Assembly: GCA_018242725.1 (NCBI GenBank)
Contig: JAFEBI010000022.1
Span: 62,001 to 126,000 of the forward strand
From: Nitrospira sp.
GTDB lineage: Bacteria; Nitrospirota; Nitrospiria; Nitrospirales; Nitrospiraceae
Direction of reading: 5' to 3'
DNA length: 64,000 nucleotides
Each line of letters begins with the position of its first letter. Positions within the stretch are counted from its first letter, which is position 1. A program made the translations under genes and the position numbers. Below are positions 45,268 to 54,762 of the stretch, piece by piece. The notes below the pieces were generated by a model. The model did not search any database, was not told the origin of the DNA, and saw nothing but the letters and a program-made list of their open reading frames with translations.

Positions 45268-46176
45268 CTACACCACGAATCCAGAAATCATTCTCCATTC
45301 TGTGCCGCCCCAGACGATTACTTTGCTAGGGAAGGTCAGTCCTGACCAATGCGCCACCATCCGAATCCATTTCGGCAGTGGCTTCAGTGCCAAGTGCCGG
45401 CATGTTTTCCACACGACTCCTCGCAGAACGGCCTCAGGCCAGGGACAGGGGCCGCCTCCATTCTGTTCTAAAATCATCTCGGCCTCGGCGAGGTATTCTG
45501 TTGCATGCAAGACCGATCGCTGATTCCCATGAGATCGAAAGCCGCCCAATGGGGTCAAGACCCCATAGAGTTCACTATGCTGGTAAAATCTGGCCCATAG
45601 TTCAAAGTCGGCAGCCAGATGATGCGTGCTGTTCAATCGCCCACCGGCCTGTTCCCATAGTGATCGTCGCCAGAATGTTGATTCCTGTTGAATAAAGCGT
45701 CGTTGTAATGATCCTTTCGTTGGGAGATTGCCTCCTTTCAAGAACGAGGTTCGATTGAATCCTCCGCAGAAATTGATGGATGTGGCCTGCCCTTGTGCAT
45801 TCCATCCGAGTGCCTGCACCGTACTGAGCCACTGTATTTCAGGAAACTGTGTGAAGATGTCCCGTACGACGGAAAAGGCCCATGGGGTATATTTATCATC
45901 GCTATTGATCCAGGCCATAATGTCTCCTGCCGTGTGGGCGAAACCTTTATTGATTGCATCATAGGGCCCCTGATCAGGTTCACTGATCCAATACCTCAAT
46001 CGTCCAGCATACTGTTTGATGAGATCAACACTGCCGTCGGTCGACCCTCCGTCGATAATGACATACTCACAATTGGGGTCTCGCTGTGACAATACAGAGT
46101 CGATCGTTTCTTGAAGAAACGAGACTTGATTATAGGATGGCGTGACAATCGATATTTTCAACGGCGATGTGTTCAC
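45268..46176 (-). CDS. GT2-family glycosyltransferase
   Basis: A 302-residue GT-A enzyme. It opens with KISIVTPSYNQVSFLQETIDSVL, followed by DGGSTDGS for nucleotide binding and the metal-binding NSDD (about residue 92). The QESTFWRRSLWEQAGG motif carries the catalytic-site residues. No C-terminal membrane helices are present, so it works at the cytoplasmic face on a lipid-linked acceptor. The 5' end overlaps the small gene at 46173 by 4 nt. Confidence 0.92.
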   Translation of the reverse strand: MNTSPLKISIVTPSYNQVSFLQETIDSVLSQRDPNCEYVIIDGGSTDGSVDLIKQYAGRLRYWISEPDQGPYDAINKGFAHTAGDIMAWINSDDKYTPWAFSVVRDIFTQFPEIQWLSTVQALGWNAQGQATSINFCGGFNRTSFLKGGNLPTKGSLQRRFIQQESTFWRRSLWEQAGGRLNSTHHLAADFELWARFYQHSELYGVLTPLGGFRSHGNQRSVLHATEYLAEAEMILEQNGGGPCPWPEAVLRGVVWKTCRHLALKPLPKWIRMVAHWSGLTFPSKVIVWGGTEWRMISGFVV

Positions 46177-46388
46177 GGGAACTTGTTTGACGCTCCATTC
46201 AAGAGAAAAGAGCAGAACTGCTGATTCTGTCGCCTTCGTTGCTCAGGGGTGGCATACGAATGGATTTGCCGGAGTAGGCCTTCTTCTTTCACGAACACCA
46301 CATCAACCTGCGACAGTGCATCATCGATGAAGCGGTATTGATGCCCCAGGAAGTCATAGGAAGCAAACCTTTGGAGAAACCGCTTCAT
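46173..46388 (-). CDS. small protein, 71 residues, unknown
   Basis: The frame starts MKRFLQRFASYDFLGHQYRF and ends with KFP; GGAACGGATAAATC upstream gives a weak ribosome-binding site. It overlaps the GT2 gene start by 4 nt (ATGA), which favours real translation and coupling. Residues 5-50 look like an amphipathic, mixed alpha/beta chain with several Phe and Tyr. It may be a genuine microprotein or the retained N-terminus of a former enzyme. I do not recognise a family. Confidence 0.5.
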   Translation of the reverse strand: MKRFLQRFASYDFLGHQYRFIDDALSQVDVVFVKEEGLLRQIHSYATPEQRRRQNQQFCSFLLNGASNKFP

Positions 46389-46443
46389 GATTTATCCGTT
46401 CCAAGCTGGGGGCAGCATGCTCTCCATCGACGGTGTCCGTCGA

Positions 46444-47322
46444 TCATGGCCGAACCGCTTCCATAAACAATGAATCAGGCTTTCGCACATCCCCGTTCAC
46501 TACATCCAAGTTGTAGGAATCAAATGTGTCCATACGACTCTCAAAGGCCGTGCAGCGTCGGATGTCGGAGAACCCACACTGTTCGAGTAATTGCTTCAGT
46601 GAGAACTGGTCGTACATCCATCGATGGCATTCACCGGATGCCCGGAACAATCCCTCTTGAACAGCCGACCGGCCACGTCGGCCGATCAGAAGGCTGCAGA
46701 CCCCTGTCACGAGCCGTTCTTGGAGAGCCGTGAATGCATGCTGAAACTGGTGACTGTTAGGGTTATCCGATGAATTGCGGTGTGACTGACTCGAAGGACC
46801 TTGACGCTCGCTCTCCTGCGTGAAATAAGGAGCAGCTTCGGATCCGATTCGCGATGTGACATAGTCGACATTTTCTGAGGCCCGGCTCCGGAGGTACCGT
46901 TCCATCTCACCACCGGACTCCACACGCACCAGTTGGTCCAGTAACTCAAGCGTGATCCATTCATACTGTTTCATCGCAGCCTGATCCCCTTCCTGCGCTT
47001 GGCCCAATGCACGGAGGTATTCCCGTGCGATTGTTTCAAGATCTGGAACGGCCAATCGAATGACCCCACCGGAACGAAGCACCCGGAAACACTCCCGCAC
47101 CAATGTTCGCGCGCCTTCGCGCGTAAGATGTTCCAGAAGATGCGAGGCATAGCATCCGTCAACGGACCCGTCATCGAATGGAAGCCCGTTCTCCACATCC
47201 CATGCTTGAATCTCTGAGCCCATAGGACGAACGTCCAGGTTGTCCCACGCTGGATGCCAGACCGAACCGCAGCCGAGATTGACCAACCTGGGAAGTCTTG
47301 AACCGGATCCATTCTTATTCAC
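46444..47322 (-). CDS. class I SAM methyltransferase
   Basis: A 292-residue enzyme with the DUF/Methyltransf_11-like motif I LVNLGCGSVWHPAWDNLDV (14-32), motif II GLPFDDGSVDGCYASHLLEHL (57-77) and CFRVLRSGGVIRLAVPDLE (87-106). The insert after residue 160 (SRIGSEAAPYF, then a Ser/Asn-rich segment) is probably variable. The C-terminus has a second conserved block with DQFSLKQLLEQCGFSDI. It overlaps the TylF-like gene by 4 nt. It likely methylates a glycan hydroxyl. Confidence 0.88.
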   Translation of the reverse strand: MNKNGSGSRLPRLVNLGCGSVWHPAWDNLDVRPMGSEIQAWDVENGLPFDDGSVDGCYASHLLEHLTREGARTLVRECFRVLRSGGVIRLAVPDLETIAREYLRALGQAQEGDQAAMKQYEWITLELLDQLVRVESGGEMERYLRSRASENVDYVTSRIGSEAAPYFTQESERQGPSSQSHRNSSDNPNSHQFQHAFTALQERLVTGVCSLLIGRRGRSAVQEGLFRASGECHRWMYDQFSLKQLLEQCGFSDIRRCTAFESRMDTFDSYNLDVVNGDVRKPDSLFMEAVRP

Positions 47323-48092
47323 AGTGGCTTCACTCCGATTCGACCGGTGTAGTCGATTTCGTGGAGCGGCATCTTGATCTGGTGTTGATGCAGATACTCG
47401 TCAACGGCCCGGCGAGCCCCCTGCCAGTGACCATAATCGTCGATAATCAACACTCCGCCTGGACAGACCTTTGGAAAGAGTATGTCCAATTCGTGTTTGG
47501 TCGATGCATACCAGTCCGTGTCTAACCGCAAGAGCGCGATGTGCTCAGGTGTTGAGACTGTCAATGTCTGTTCAACCGGTCCAGGAACAAAATGGATATG
47601 TGATTTGGAGTACTTCGTCAGGGCAAGGGACTCAATAACTCGTCCCATCGGGGCATAGCACCACACCAGGTCTTCTTCAGTTCGAGCCGATCGCTTCAAC
47701 AGTGTTTCTGCGGTATCTCCCTTCAGGGAGATATCGAGAGGTCCTGGTTCGGTCATTCCTTCAAAAGTGTCGAAGAGATACAGATCGCGAGCAGTTCCTC
47801 CGGAGTTGATGAGCGTTCGCGCAACCGCCATCATACTTCCCCCGCGCCAGACGCCGCATTCAACCACGGCGCCTTCGATCCCTGCCTGTTCGATGTATCG
47901 GACTGCTGAACAGAGCGCACGAATGCGCTCCGGAGACGTCATGGTATAGGGCTGGACGAATTGAACCGTTTCGTCGTCGCTCTGTTGTTGGTACTGAAGC
48001 GCGGGGCACGGTTCGTGGCTGGCGCTGTGTCGGCTATTGGAATTCCACTGCTCGATCAGAGTACGCAGAGGTTCAACCAGCTTGTCCAACAC
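47319..48092 (-). CDS. TylF/MycF-type O-methyltransferase
   Basis: A 257-residue macrocin-O-methyltransferase-family protein. Motifs are EGAVVECGVWRGGSMMAVARTL (about 75-96), YLFDTFEGM, LLRLDTDWYASTKHELD and the metal-binding, catalytic ILIIDDYGHWQGARRAVDEY. TylF and MycF methylate deoxyhexose hydroxyls in macrolides; homologues are common in O-antigen clusters. This makes a methylated sugar the best inference. It sits directly downstream of another methyltransferase gene. Confidence 0.9.
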   Translation of the reverse strand: MLDKLVEPLRTLIEQWNSNSRHSASHEPCPALQYQQQSDDETVQFVQPYTMTSPERIRALCSAVRYIEQAGIEGAVVECGVWRGGSMMAVARTLINSGGTARDLYLFDTFEGMTEPGPLDISLKGDTAETLLKRSARTEEDLVWCYAPMGRVIESLALTKYSKSHIHFVPGPVEQTLTVSTPEHIALLRLDTDWYASTKHELDILFPKVCPGGVLIIDDYGHWQGARRAVDEYLHQHQIKMPLHEIDYTGRIGVKPL

Positions 48093-48123
48093 GGTGACCT
48101 CATCAATAAGAGGGAACGGATGC

Positions 48124-48804
48124 TTATGGGTTGCGCAGGACGATGAGGGAATCCCGTTTGAGAAGGCCTAGGTCGGCGCAGAGCACGTCCCAACCGGCTT
48201 CAATCGCGAGCTTCGTCATGGCTTGTTGATCATTGCGCGGCCACCAAATATCCCCGTCGTTTTGTGATTTGAACGCCAGTGGAACGCCCCCACGATTCCA
48301 GCCAAAGCGCTCCAATTTAATCCAATCCCCATATTGATGGATCGAGACCGCACCCCGCTTCATGGTGCGTCGAGCGGAGCGAAGAATGTTAAGAATCGAA
48401 GCGGATTCGTTATGACAGAGCACTCCGAATGACCAGAAGAGGTCAAAGTACTCGTTGGCTAGCTCTCTAAAACTGTTGTCCTGGACGCGGTGACAGGTCA
48501 GTCGCCCGGCATAGTCATCCGGACTCAACCATTGAGTGACATCCTGGAAGTCGACGGTGTGTAGTTCGCCATCAGGGATAAACCTGAGAATCGCACGTGA
48601 CCATGAGCCCTTGCCGGGCCCCAATTCAAATACCCGTGAACTCTGATTTAGATACGGTCGTAATGCCTTATTGAAGACCTGTCTATACGATCCCCCGCTT
48701 CTCCGTTCTTCGGAAAACCTGACTCTTCCTGGTATCCAGGCCAGTACGTTGCCGCTGTTGTAACCGTAACTAAATTCTTGTTGTAACCAACTACGCGTTG
48801 GCAT
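48124..48804 (-). CDS. class I SAM methyltransferase
   Basis: A 226-residue enzyme. FELGPGKGSWSRAILRF (about 59-75) is the SAM-binding loop, followed by LHTVDFQDV and LFWSFGVLCHNE as later Rossmann strands. The rest has a long helical cap. It is 31 nt from the TylF-like gene, so it is part of the same transcript. The substrate is not known. Confidence 0.82.
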   Translation of the reverse strand: MPTRSWLQQEFSYGYNSGNVLAWIPGRVRFSEERRSGGSYRQVFNKALRPYLNQSSRVFELGPGKGSWSRAILRFIPDGELHTVDFQDVTQWLSPDDYAGRLTCHRVQDNSFRELANEYFDLFWSFGVLCHNESASILNILRSARRTMKRGAVSIHQYGDWIKLERFGWNRGGVPLAFKSQNDGDIWWPRNDQQAMTKLAIEAGWDVLCADLGLLKRDSLIVLRNP

Positions 48805-48862
48805 GGGCGAGCAATTATCCCTTCTAGTTTCTCCTGCCTGATGGCAGAAGAGACTATCCGCT

Positions 48863-49780
48863 TCATTCTACTCGCCACATGCGGAGTCGCGAAGCCATTT
48901 CAGCTATCCTGCTTTTCTGTCTTTGAGCACCTAACTTGATAAAAAACGAGCGAATTTTATTCCTCGCCACGGGCGATTCTTCGATATGATCTGAAAAGTG
49001 CCATGCCGAAGATCTGCTCAGGCTAACGTCAAACTGTGATGATGGGTTGCAATGCATCCCGCTTCCATCCATCCCAATATTCTGCACCAGCGATTGACCT
49101 GGGTAGAGGCAGAGTCCCTGTGCCGCAAACATGCTGGCATACCAGCGAACTCCCCACACATCCAGTTTTCCAGCAGCATGGAGCTTCAGCTGTGTGTAAT
49201 AGGGATAGGCTCCTTCCACATCGAAACTGTCCTGGTCTGCTTTCGCGCTCAACCCAGCCAGTAGTTGAGTCGAGTCAGGCTCGAACTGTTTCCATGCTCG
49301 ATGCCAGGTGCCCCATCCCCAACTGGTCGGAACAGGAAAAAAGAATGTTGAGGCTAGGTGCTCAGGATACTCAACAGGGAAGAGATACCCTGATACCGTC
49401 ATGACTCGTGAAGCATGTTGATAGTGTTCAAGCGCCTGATTCATAAAGGTCAGAAATCCAGGTGCCACGACGAGATCATCTTCAAGGACGATGACGGATC
49501 CATACCGTGCGGACAACTCAGTGACACCGGCAATGATCGAACGTGCCAACCCGATATTGGCTGTCTGTTCATGAATGATGACCTCCGCAAACCCGTCGGC
49601 TTCCTTGATCACTTGTCGGACCTGGGTGACAGCGGTTTCGTCACGCGGAGTCTTCGGACCGTCGCTATAGATATAGAGCCTGCTCTGGTGAGCCAACGGA
49701 TTATCTCGTAATGCTTGGAGTGTTCGAGCGAGGTGAGTCGGTCGATTGTAGACAAACAGAGCAATAGGCGCATAAACCAT
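48863..49780 (-). CDS. GT-A glycosyltransferase (GNT-I/GT13-like)
   Basis: The start is placed at 49780 (MVYAPIALFVYNRP) for AGAGGACC upstream, giving 305 residues. The N-terminus lacks the usual GT2 DGSxD, having YIYSDGPKTP instead, and the metal-binding EDD motif is in SVIVLEDDLVVAPGFL (about residue 102). SWGWGTWHRAWKQFEP follows. This pattern is that of the GNT-I-related family found in bacterial glycan clusters. The acceptor is unknown. Confidence 0.85.
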   Translation of the reverse strand: MVYAPIALFVYNRPTHLARTLQALRDNPLAHQSRLYIYSDGPKTPRDETAVTQVRQVIKEADGFAEVIIHEQTANIGLARSIIAGVTELSARYGSVIVLEDDLVVAPGFLTFMNQALEHYQHASRVMTVSGYLFPVEYPEHLASTFFFPVPTSWGWGTWHRAWKQFEPDSTQLLAGLSAKADQDSFDVEGAYPYYTQLKLHAAGKLDVWGVRWYASMFAAQGLCLYPGQSLVQNIGMDGSGMHCNPSSQFDVSLSRSSAWHFSDHIEESPVARNKIRSFFIKLGAQRQKSRIAEMASRLRMWRVE

Positions 49781-49840
49781 GGTGCGAGGTCCTCTTGGAT
49801 CAATACCGTACGCTTCTCGCAATGCTACTATCTTGGAGGC

Positions 49841-51817
49841 CTACGCAGCCTGCCCTAGCTTGAGCTGTGGGCATGGGCCAGACCGTCGAGCCTGTGTTGT
49901 CACTGCGATCAGCTTCCTGCTCCAGAGCTCAAGCGTCAGGGCTTTGAATGAAAGCGGTGCTCCGGCTCCCGCCGGATAGATTCCGTTGGAGAGTTCTTGT
50001 GCGCTCGACGGTTTGAGTATGCCGGTGTCGACAAGAAACCCGCCGTCAAGCGTCGCCCCGTGAGCAGCGAAGATTGCCTTGTGCCATTCCTGCAGGGGAG
50101 GCGTAAACCCTCTCTTGGGACGATTCAATACCCATTCAGGCACCATGGTACTCAATGCCTGACGAAGCCACGTCTTTGGCGGCAGGGTGTGATCATGCGA
50201 AGCCTTTCGCAATCCGATGACGGTTTCCACTAGCCGGTAATCGACAAATGGAAGTCGCAGTTCGACAGAGGAGGCCATGCTGAGCCGGTCTCCCTGAGCA
50301 ATGCCATTTTCTTGCAAGTATGTTCTGCAGATGAGTTGGGTTAGGACAATGTCAACCGATGGCCGAGGAAACGGGATTCTAAACACATCGTACACCGCTG
50401 TCTCTTGCAACTGGTGAAGAAACGTTTGGGTATACAGGCTACCGACTCCCTTGCGGGCCAATTGAAAATCGGGAGTGAGGTCATAGAACACGACCTGGTC
50501 GTTCGGAGTGGACCGGTCGCGCGAATAGGCTTCCCATGCAGGGCGCAGTCCTGCACCAGATTTCAGCCATTCCGTCACCCCCCATAATGACCAATAGTCG
50601 GGAGGCTTCAGTGCCAAGTAGTCATGGAAGTTGAAGGAGCCTGACGCCTGTCCCCTCACCTTTCGCGTCGTCTGCGTCACCGCCTCACACACCCAAGGAT
50701 ACCCCCAAAAGAGTTCATCGCCTCCATGTCCTTGAAGCATCACGGACACTCCGTGAGCTTTGGCCGCTTTCATGACGGAGTAGTAGCCACATGCGGAAAT
50801 ATCTGCGATCGGATCATCGAGCCAATACATCAATTCAGGGAAGAACGTTGCGACATCATCGGCACACAACTCAACTTCGTGAATGGGCATGTTGAGATGT
50901 TTTGCAAGAGCCTTTGCGGCCTCTCGCTCATCGAAGGGGCTCTCCTCCCGATAGCCGACGGTGAGTGCCTGCATCACGCCGGGATATTGGCGAGAGGTCA
51001 TCGCAGCAATGGCACTCGAATCGAGTCCACCACTCAAGGCAATTCCAATTGGAACGTCTGAGCGGACGATGAGTGAACTGATCGTCTCCAATTCATGTCG
51101 GACGGCTTCGACAGGATTGTCAGTCCTGGCCGGAATATCCTCCATGCGCCAATAGCACCACTGGTTCTGTTCCCAGCTGTGAGCATCGATTGTCAGGATG
51201 TGAGCTGCCGGCAGCTTACGCACTGATCGTATTGGCGTCATCGGTTCCGGGACATATCCATAGTGAAAGTAAAGGTTCACCGCTGTCGGATCCAGAGCAA
51301 AGGGGACACAGCCGGCAGCCAGGAGTCCTTTAAGCTCGGACGCAAAATAGATCTCACGTGGTCCGATGTAGAGATAGAGCGGCTTCTCCCCCATTCGATC
51401 ACGCGCCAACATTAACCGTTGAAAACGGGCGTCCCACAAAGCGAAGGCAAACATGCCTCTGAGGTGTTTCACGCAATCCAGACCATATTGCTCGTAGAGA
51501 TGGATGATCACTTCGCAGTCACTGCCGGACTTGAATCGATGCCCTTTGGATCTGAGCTGATCGCGGAGTTCGACATGATTGTAGATCTCTCCGTTGGCGA
51601 TCAGCGCCAAGGAGCCGTCTTCATTGAAGAGCGGTTGTTGCCCTCCATGAAGATCGATGATGCTCAATCGGCGCATGGTCAACGCGACCGGTCCATCATG
51701 AAAACTGCCTTGTCCGTCAGGTCCTCGATGGACCATCGCGGCACTCATATCCACGACACGGGAGAGATGGTCTGGTGTCAGTGGTTCTGCGGCGATTATT
51801 CCAGCTATTCCACACAT
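49841..51817 (-). CDS. asnB: asparagine synthase (glutamine-hydrolysing) homologue
   Basis: A 658-residue two-domain enzyme. Cys2 of MCGIAGII is the class-II glutaminase nucleophile, with the RLSIIDLHGGQQPL and NGEIYNHVELR motifs following. The synthetase domain has the ATP pyrophosphatase PP-loop ALSGGLDSSA near residue 260 and GDRLSMASSVELRLPFVD. In glycan clusters AsnB-type proteins amidate a carboxylic acid, for example on uronic acids. Here the cluster position favours that over general asparagine synthesis. The length, about 100 residues more than E. coli AsnB, fits the exosortase/O-antigen-associated form. Confidence 0.9.
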   Translation of the reverse strand: MCGIAGIIAAEPLTPDHLSRVVDMSAAMVHRGPDGQGSFHDGPVALTMRRLSIIDLHGGQQPLFNEDGSLALIANGEIYNHVELRDQLRSKGHRFKSGSDCEVIIHLYEQYGLDCVKHLRGMFAFALWDARFQRLMLARDRMGEKPLYLYIGPREIYFASELKGLLAAGCVPFALDPTAVNLYFHYGYVPEPMTPIRSVRKLPAAHILTIDAHSWEQNQWCYWRMEDIPARTDNPVEAVRHELETISSLIVRSDVPIGIALSGGLDSSAIAAMTSRQYPGVMQALTVGYREESPFDEREAAKALAKHLNMPIHEVELCADDVATFFPELMYWLDDPIADISACGYYSVMKAAKAHGVSVMLQGHGGDELFWGYPWVCEAVTQTTRKVRGQASGSFNFHDYLALKPPDYWSLWGVTEWLKSGAGLRPAWEAYSRDRSTPNDQVVFYDLTPDFQLARKGVGSLYTQTFLHQLQETAVYDVFRIPFPRPSVDIVLTQLICRTYLQENGIAQGDRLSMASSVELRLPFVDYRLVETVIGLRKASHDHTLPPKTWLRQALSTMVPEWVLNRPKRGFTPPLQEWHKAIFAAHGATLDGGFLVDTGILKPSSAQELSNGIYPAGAGAPLSFKALTLELWSRKLIAVTTQARRSGPCPQLKLGQAA

Positions 51818-51837
51818 ATCAGGTTAGGCGCATGCGG

Positions 51838-52788
51838 TTATTCAGTGCGATGAGTGACCTGTTCGTACGTGCTGCCGAGTGCTTGGAGGTGAACAAAGAC
51901 CACTTCATAGAGATAGTTCTCTATGAAAGGATATCGGATGCGGTCTCTCGCCAAGATTCCGATTGCCATGTCTTTGACCAATGCGAGCAACGCGCGTATG
52001 CCGTAAAGGCAGGCACGAATAGCATGGGCTCGCTCTGTCGCCGTCTCATACAACACACGTTGCCAATCTCGCCCGGATATGAACATTTGTTTGGCACACC
52101 AACTCAGTTGCATTTTTTCCGATCGTACAAGATGGAAGACTACCAAGCGCGGCTCGTAGTAGATCATCTCATCCTGACGTTCGCGGCGAACGTGCCGCTG
52201 AAACGCGGTTTCTTCACCATATCCTAGTCGGGTTCCTGCCATCCCTACCCCGGTATGAAAGCCACCGAGTTGCTCTAAGAGGGAACGTCGAATGAAGAGA
52301 TTTGTGCCGGACAGATATTCGTTGTGGTCGAGTATGCGAGCGACGGGTCCGTCATCATACGTTCCATATCGATCCAGATACCACTTCGGTTTCAGTGAAG
52401 CATAAAATGGTTGGTACGGTCCTCCGAAGAGCGCGGGCGCAACGTGCACAATCACATCTTGAGCGATCTCCAACCATTCTCGTGGTACCGTACAGTCGTC
52501 GTCGACATAGGCAACGTACTGGCCTCGAGCCGATTGGAAGCCGGTGTTTCGTCCATGGGAGAGTCCTTGTTGTGCCTCAAAACAATACCGAACATGCGGA
52601 TACTGTCGGCTTATCTCGGCGACGTGTTGCCTCGTTCCATCAGTCGAATTATTGTCAACGACGATGATTTCATGCAGCGATGGTGCGAGGGTCTGCTCAT
52701 AGAGACTTTTTAGTGCAGCCGCCATGAGGTCGCAACGATTGTAGGTGCAGAGCACTACACTCATCAGTAGCGACTCAGTCCGTGCCAC
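51838..52788 (-). CDS. GT2-family glycosyltransferase
   Basis: A 316-residue enzyme from a GTG at 52788 (an ATG at 52764 is an alternative). It has SVVLCTYNRCDLMAAALKSL, DNNSTDGT, and the metal-binding VDDD at about residue 95, followed by GFHTGVGMAGTRLGYGEETAF. It overlaps the neighbouring GT2 gene by 14 nt. The C-terminal 80 residues contain hydrophobic helices (LYGIRALLALVKDMAIGIL) that may tether it to the membrane. Confidence 0.9.
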   Translation of the reverse strand: MARTESLLMSVVLCTYNRCDLMAAALKSLYEQTLAPSLHEIIVVDNNSTDGTRQHVAEISRQYPHVRYCFEAQQGLSHGRNTGFQSARGQYVAYVDDDCTVPREWLEIAQDVIVHVAPALFGGPYQPFYASLKPKWYLDRYGTYDDGPVARILDHNEYLSGTNLFIRRSLLEQLGGFHTGVGMAGTRLGYGEETAFQRHVRRERQDEMIYYEPRLVVFHLVRSEKMQLSWCAKQMFISGRDWQRVLYETATERAHAIRACLYGIRALLALVKDMAIGILARDRIRYPFIENYLYEVVFVHLQALGSTYEQVTHRTE

Positions 52789-53851
52789 GACCCATCCTCA
52801 TGAATTTCTTGTGGGGATCTTTCCGAAGAATGCATTTCACGACAAACTTCAAGTGTTGGCTCAAACTCCAGGCAGAGGTTGCCAAGCGTGGAGCGCGCCA
52901 AAATTCGAGCGCTGTTTGAACTCCTTCCTGAGATGCCGACGAACAGATCTCGCTCCATCGTCGACCCAAGGCCGTCACAAACTCATGATCCGGGTAGACC
53001 CTATGCAGTCTATTCGCATCTCTCAGCTTATCAAACCATGCGCGAGTCGCCGAGAGAAATGTCGTTGACGACTCAAGCTGCCATCGACTGAGATAGTGAT
53101 GCAGTTGTGCTTCCTCAGGTGCAGGGCTGATGCCTAGGCGAGTAAGCTGACTCAAGCGGATCGCTTGTGATGACTCTTCCATTGTCGATTCATGACGTCG
53201 GCCAACTTGCTGCGGATGGACCCGATAGCGAAGCAGGATTGCCGGTATATTGGCGAAACGGGTGTGTTGAGACGCTCGCACCCATAGATCGTAGTCTTCG
53301 GCATGGACTGCCCGCTCATCGTAGAAGAGCTGATGATGGAGGATCAGCTTTCGCCGAAACATGGTTGAGGGGTGAGCCAACGATGAGGCGAACAATAACT
53401 GGCAACGAATGGCATCGTCGTCGCATGGGTATTCCACAACTTTGGACGTGTCCACGCCAAACGTTTCAATCCAGGACCCGCAGATTCCGATGTCCTGATG
53501 TCGATTCAAGTACTCGACTTGTGTGGTGAGTCGATCCGGCATACTGACATCGTCGGCATCCATCCGTGCGATATACTCACCTCTGGCCACCAGGATGCCT
53601 TGATTCAATGACGCAACGAGGCCTTGTTTCGACTGGTGATAGACCCGTATGCGTGTATCTTCTCGTTGAAAGTGATCGAGAATCTGAGACGTGCGATCGG
53701 TAGACCCATCGTCCACTACGATCAGCTCCCAGTCGTGGAAAGTCTGGGCCTGGATACTTCGAATAGACTCGGGAAGATAGGTCTCTCCATTCCATACCGC
53801 TAAGACACAACTGATTCTCGGTGAATTGAGCACGTGGTGACCTTTGAGCAC
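52775..53851 (-). CDS. GT2-family glycosyltransferase
   Basis: A 358-residue GT-A enzyme. The core has SCVLAVWNGETYLPESIRSI, DDGSTD, the metal-binding MDADD, then GSWIETFG and HAEDYDLWVRAS. The start codon is a GTG, and an in-frame GTG six codons later is possible. The C-terminal 100 residues are basic and lack similarity I can name. It is coupled to the next GT2 gene by a 14-nt overlap. Confidence 0.88.
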   Translation of the reverse strand: MLKGHHVLNSPRISCVLAVWNGETYLPESIRSIQAQTFHDWELIVVDDGSTDRTSQILDHFQREDTRIRVYHQSKQGLVASLNQGILVARGEYIARMDADDVSMPDRLTTQVEYLNRHQDIGICGSWIETFGVDTSKVVEYPCDDDAIRCQLLFASSLAHPSTMFRRKLILHHQLFYDERAVHAEDYDLWVRASQHTRFANIPAILLRYRVHPQQVGRRHESTMEESSQAIRLSQLTRLGISPAPEEAQLHHYLSRWQLESSTTFLSATRAWFDKLRDANRLHRVYPDHEFVTALGRRWSEICSSASQEGVQTALEFWRAPRLATSAWSLSQHLKFVVKCILRKDPHKKFMRMGRGTD

Positions 53852-53943
53852 AGTCTTGCGAGCCTACGTGAATACTGTGCGGTCAGAGTATGAGCCGATA
53901 AACCCTATCCGCCGGCTGTGTGGATATTGACAACCTCGGTCGG

Positions 53944-54756
53944 TCATTGGATTGAGACATACCAATCATCTTGTTTCGACAAGCGTTCAAGGGTTCGCTT
54001 GTAGCCGTTTCGTGAAAGTAAACTGAAAATCTTGTCACGGGACGAGGTGAAGTTATGTTCACATGTGATGACACGAAACCGATGCCGTCCAAAATCGAAC
54101 GTGTTTAATATGTCAAACTCGCTACCTTCAGTATCGATCGACAGATAATCAATGACTGCTGGTGCGCGGTGCCGCATGAGCAAATCCTGGAGGGAAATCG
54201 TCGTCACGTCGTACTGTATCCCCTGTACGCGCATACCTCCGTGGAGGTCTTTCCCTCTATAGCTGTCGATCGTAGAAAGATCAGCGGCAGCGGTTTCATG
54301 AAATGGTAAGGTCTGGTTCGACTCTTTCCACACACACCGTGTCTCGACAACCACCATTCGGTTTCTTCTCAAGGCTTCGTGCCAACAGCGAGCTGGTTCC
54401 GCCAAAATACCCGTCCAACCGAACTCCTTCTCTAGTAGATACGTATTCGAGTGATCGATGCCATTGGTCGCGCCAAACTCGACAAAAAACCCGCCTCGCT
54501 TAAAATTGAGCTGTGACAACACGAACACATCCTGCCTGCTTTGAGCTGTGGACTGTGAAAAGCACCTGATGATATCGAGGCTGTGTTCGGGAGAGGCATT
54601 GATAAGAAGTTCGATATCGCCGTCGTTGGCTGCGTTCAGTCGTTGTCTTAATGCTTCAAGACGACTGTGTCGTGTGATGACAATGTCAAATCGCTTCAGT
54701 ATTTTATTGAGTCTTGTCGCGACAGACATCAGGCCGGAACTCATGGTACGCCTCAT
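53944..54756 (-). CDS. FkbM-family methyltransferase
   Basis: A 270-residue protein. The FkbM Rossmann core runs from GGFFVEFGATNGIDHSNTYLLE (about 91-112) to ILAEPARCWHEAL, then VIDYLSIDTEGSEFDIL (about 202-218) and VITCEHNF. This family methylates sugar hydroxyls in polyketides and glycans. The first 85 residues are an additional helical segment with no obvious motif. It follows the fucosyltransferase-like gene by 6 nt. Confidence 0.9.
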   Translation of the reverse strand: MRRTMSSGLMSVATRLNKILKRFDIVITRHSRLEALRQRLNAANDGDIELLINASPEHSLDIIRCFSQSTAQSRQDVFVLSQLNFKRGGFFVEFGATNGIDHSNTYLLEKEFGWTGILAEPARCWHEALRRNRMVVVETRCVWKESNQTLPFHETAAADLSTIDSYRGKDLHGGMRVQGIQYDVTTISLQDLLMRHRAPAVIDYLSIDTEGSEFDILNTFDFGRHRFRVITCEHNFTSSRDKIFSLLSRNGYKRTLERLSKQDDWYVSIQ

Positions 54757-54762
54757 CAGCTG

